Source of the DNA: an uncultured Intestinimonas sp. | GTDB lineage: Bacteria > Bacillota_A > Clostridia > Oscillospirales > Oscillospiraceae | Direction: 5' to 3' | Length of the DNA stretch: 5,097 nucleotides | Assembly (NCBI GenBank): GCA_958435885.1 | Contig: CAUBHZ010000164.1 | Span: 1-5,097, forward strand | Shown: in pieces, positions 4,904 to 5,097 of the stretch | How the letters are laid out: each line of letters starts with the position of its first letter | Numbering within the stretch: the stretch's first letter is position 1 | The notes under the pieces: model-generated | Database searches by the model: none | The model's input: only the letters and a program-made list of their open reading frames with translations | What the model was told of the DNA's origin: nothing | Position numbers and translations under genes: made by a program

Positions 4904-4990
4904 GGAGAGATGTCCGAGTGGTTTAAGGAGCCGGTCTTGAAAACCGGTGACTCGCAAGAGCCGTGGGTTCGAATCCCACTCTCTCCGCCA
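4904..4990 (+). tRNA. tRNA-Ser, anticodon TGA
   Basis: This is a complete class II tRNA with CCA encoded. The acceptor GGAGAGA (4904-4910) pairs with TCTCTCC (4980-4986), followed by discriminator G and CCA (4988-4990). The anticodon stem CCGGT/ACCGG (4931-4935/4943-4947) closes the loop CTTGAAA with anticodon TGA at 4938-4940 (reads UCA and, by wobble, other UCN codons). The variable arm is CTC-GCAA-GAG (4951-4960) and the T arm is GTGGG/CCCAC (4963-4979). The acceptor stem is identical to that of tRNA-Ser(GGA). Confidence 0.97.
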
Positions 4991-5047
4991 TATTTCCTCT
5001 CCCCGCGGCGGGGCTTACAAGTGAATCGGGACAGATGGATTCGGCAT

Positions 5048-5097
5048 GCAGAAGTACCCAAGTGGCCGAAGGGGCTCCCCTGCTAAGGGAGTAGGGC
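5048..5097 (+). tRNA. tRNA-Ser, anticodon GCT (5' part, cut by window edge)
   Basis: A 57-nt gap follows tRNA-Ser(TGA) without a terminator or convincing promoter, so the two are probably cotranscribed. The acceptor 5' strand is GCAGAAG (5048-5054), followed by TA at positions 8-9 and a D arm CCCAAGTGGCCGAAGGGG. The anticodon stem CTCCC/GGGAG (5075-5079/5087-5091) closes the loop CTGCTAA with anticodon GCT at 5082-5084 (reads AGC and AGU). The variable arm begins with TAGGGC at the window edge. The 3' half should read CTTCTGC, then G and CCA. Confidence 0.9.

Noticed and set aside
5001..5013. CCCCG-CGG-CGGGG hairpin between the last two tRNAs
   Set aside because: It has only five pairs, a 3-nt loop and no T-run, so it is not a terminator; it may help tRNA processing, but there is no support.
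3916..5061. Minus-strand open frame (381 codons) across the wall hydrolase and tRNA genes
   Set aside because: The start of the protein is the known spurious translation of antisense tRNA-Ser sequence (GIRTHGSCESPVFKTGS type), and the rest mirrors the wall hydrolase gene.
1..5097. CRISPR array, insertion sequence, integrase, toxin-antitoxin or phage-defence genes
   Set aside because: I looked on both strands and found no regularly spaced repeats, transposase motifs or defence domains; the possible cassette rests only on the terminator repeat and composition.

Overview
This 5.1 kb window looks like chromosomal DNA of a GC-rich anaerobic Clostridia member, probably an Oscillospiraceae-type gut bacterium (Flavonifractor/Oscillibacter-like). 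That placement is an inference. It rests on the strong AGGAGG-type ribosome binding sites, the TTGACA/TATAAT promoters with 17-bp spacers, the hairpin-plus-T-run terminators, a SleB-type wall hydrolase carrying a copper-amine-oxidase-like N domain, and the GC-rich coding style.

Layout. (1) Positions 1-224 hold the 3' end of an alanine/glycine:cation symporter (AGCS family) on the plus strand. A perfect 34-bp palindrome at 205-238 overlaps its stop codon and serves as a shared terminator for two convergent genes. (2) Positions 255-2639 hold a two-gene minus-strand operon: a 190-aa HD-domain putative hydrolase, then, 30 nt downstream, a 593-aa protein with three N-terminal membrane helices and a large, probably extracytoplasmic region of repeated beta units. 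Its promoter (2682-2710) diverges from a tRNA promoter. (3) From 2748 onward everything is on the plus strand: tRNA-Ser(GGA) with its own promoter and terminator; a strikingly AT-rich 207-aa two-helix membrane protein of unknown function with an extended -10 promoter and its own terminator; a 273-aa secreted SleB-type cell wall hydrolase with promoter and terminator; then tRNA-Ser(TGA) and the 5' part of tRNA-Ser(GCT), apparently one transcript.

The main theme of the right half is a serine-tRNA neighbourhood with three different isoacceptors in about 2.3 kb, split by two protein genes. The most unusual observation is that the AT-rich orphan gene lies between two closely related copies of one terminator (47 and 46 nt). 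Four of the five substitutions between the copies form two compensated base pairs in the stem. Together with the composition shift and the adjacent tRNA, this suggests either a small acquired cassette or a dispersed family of terminator repeats. No CRISPR array, transposase, integrase or recognisable defence system is visible.
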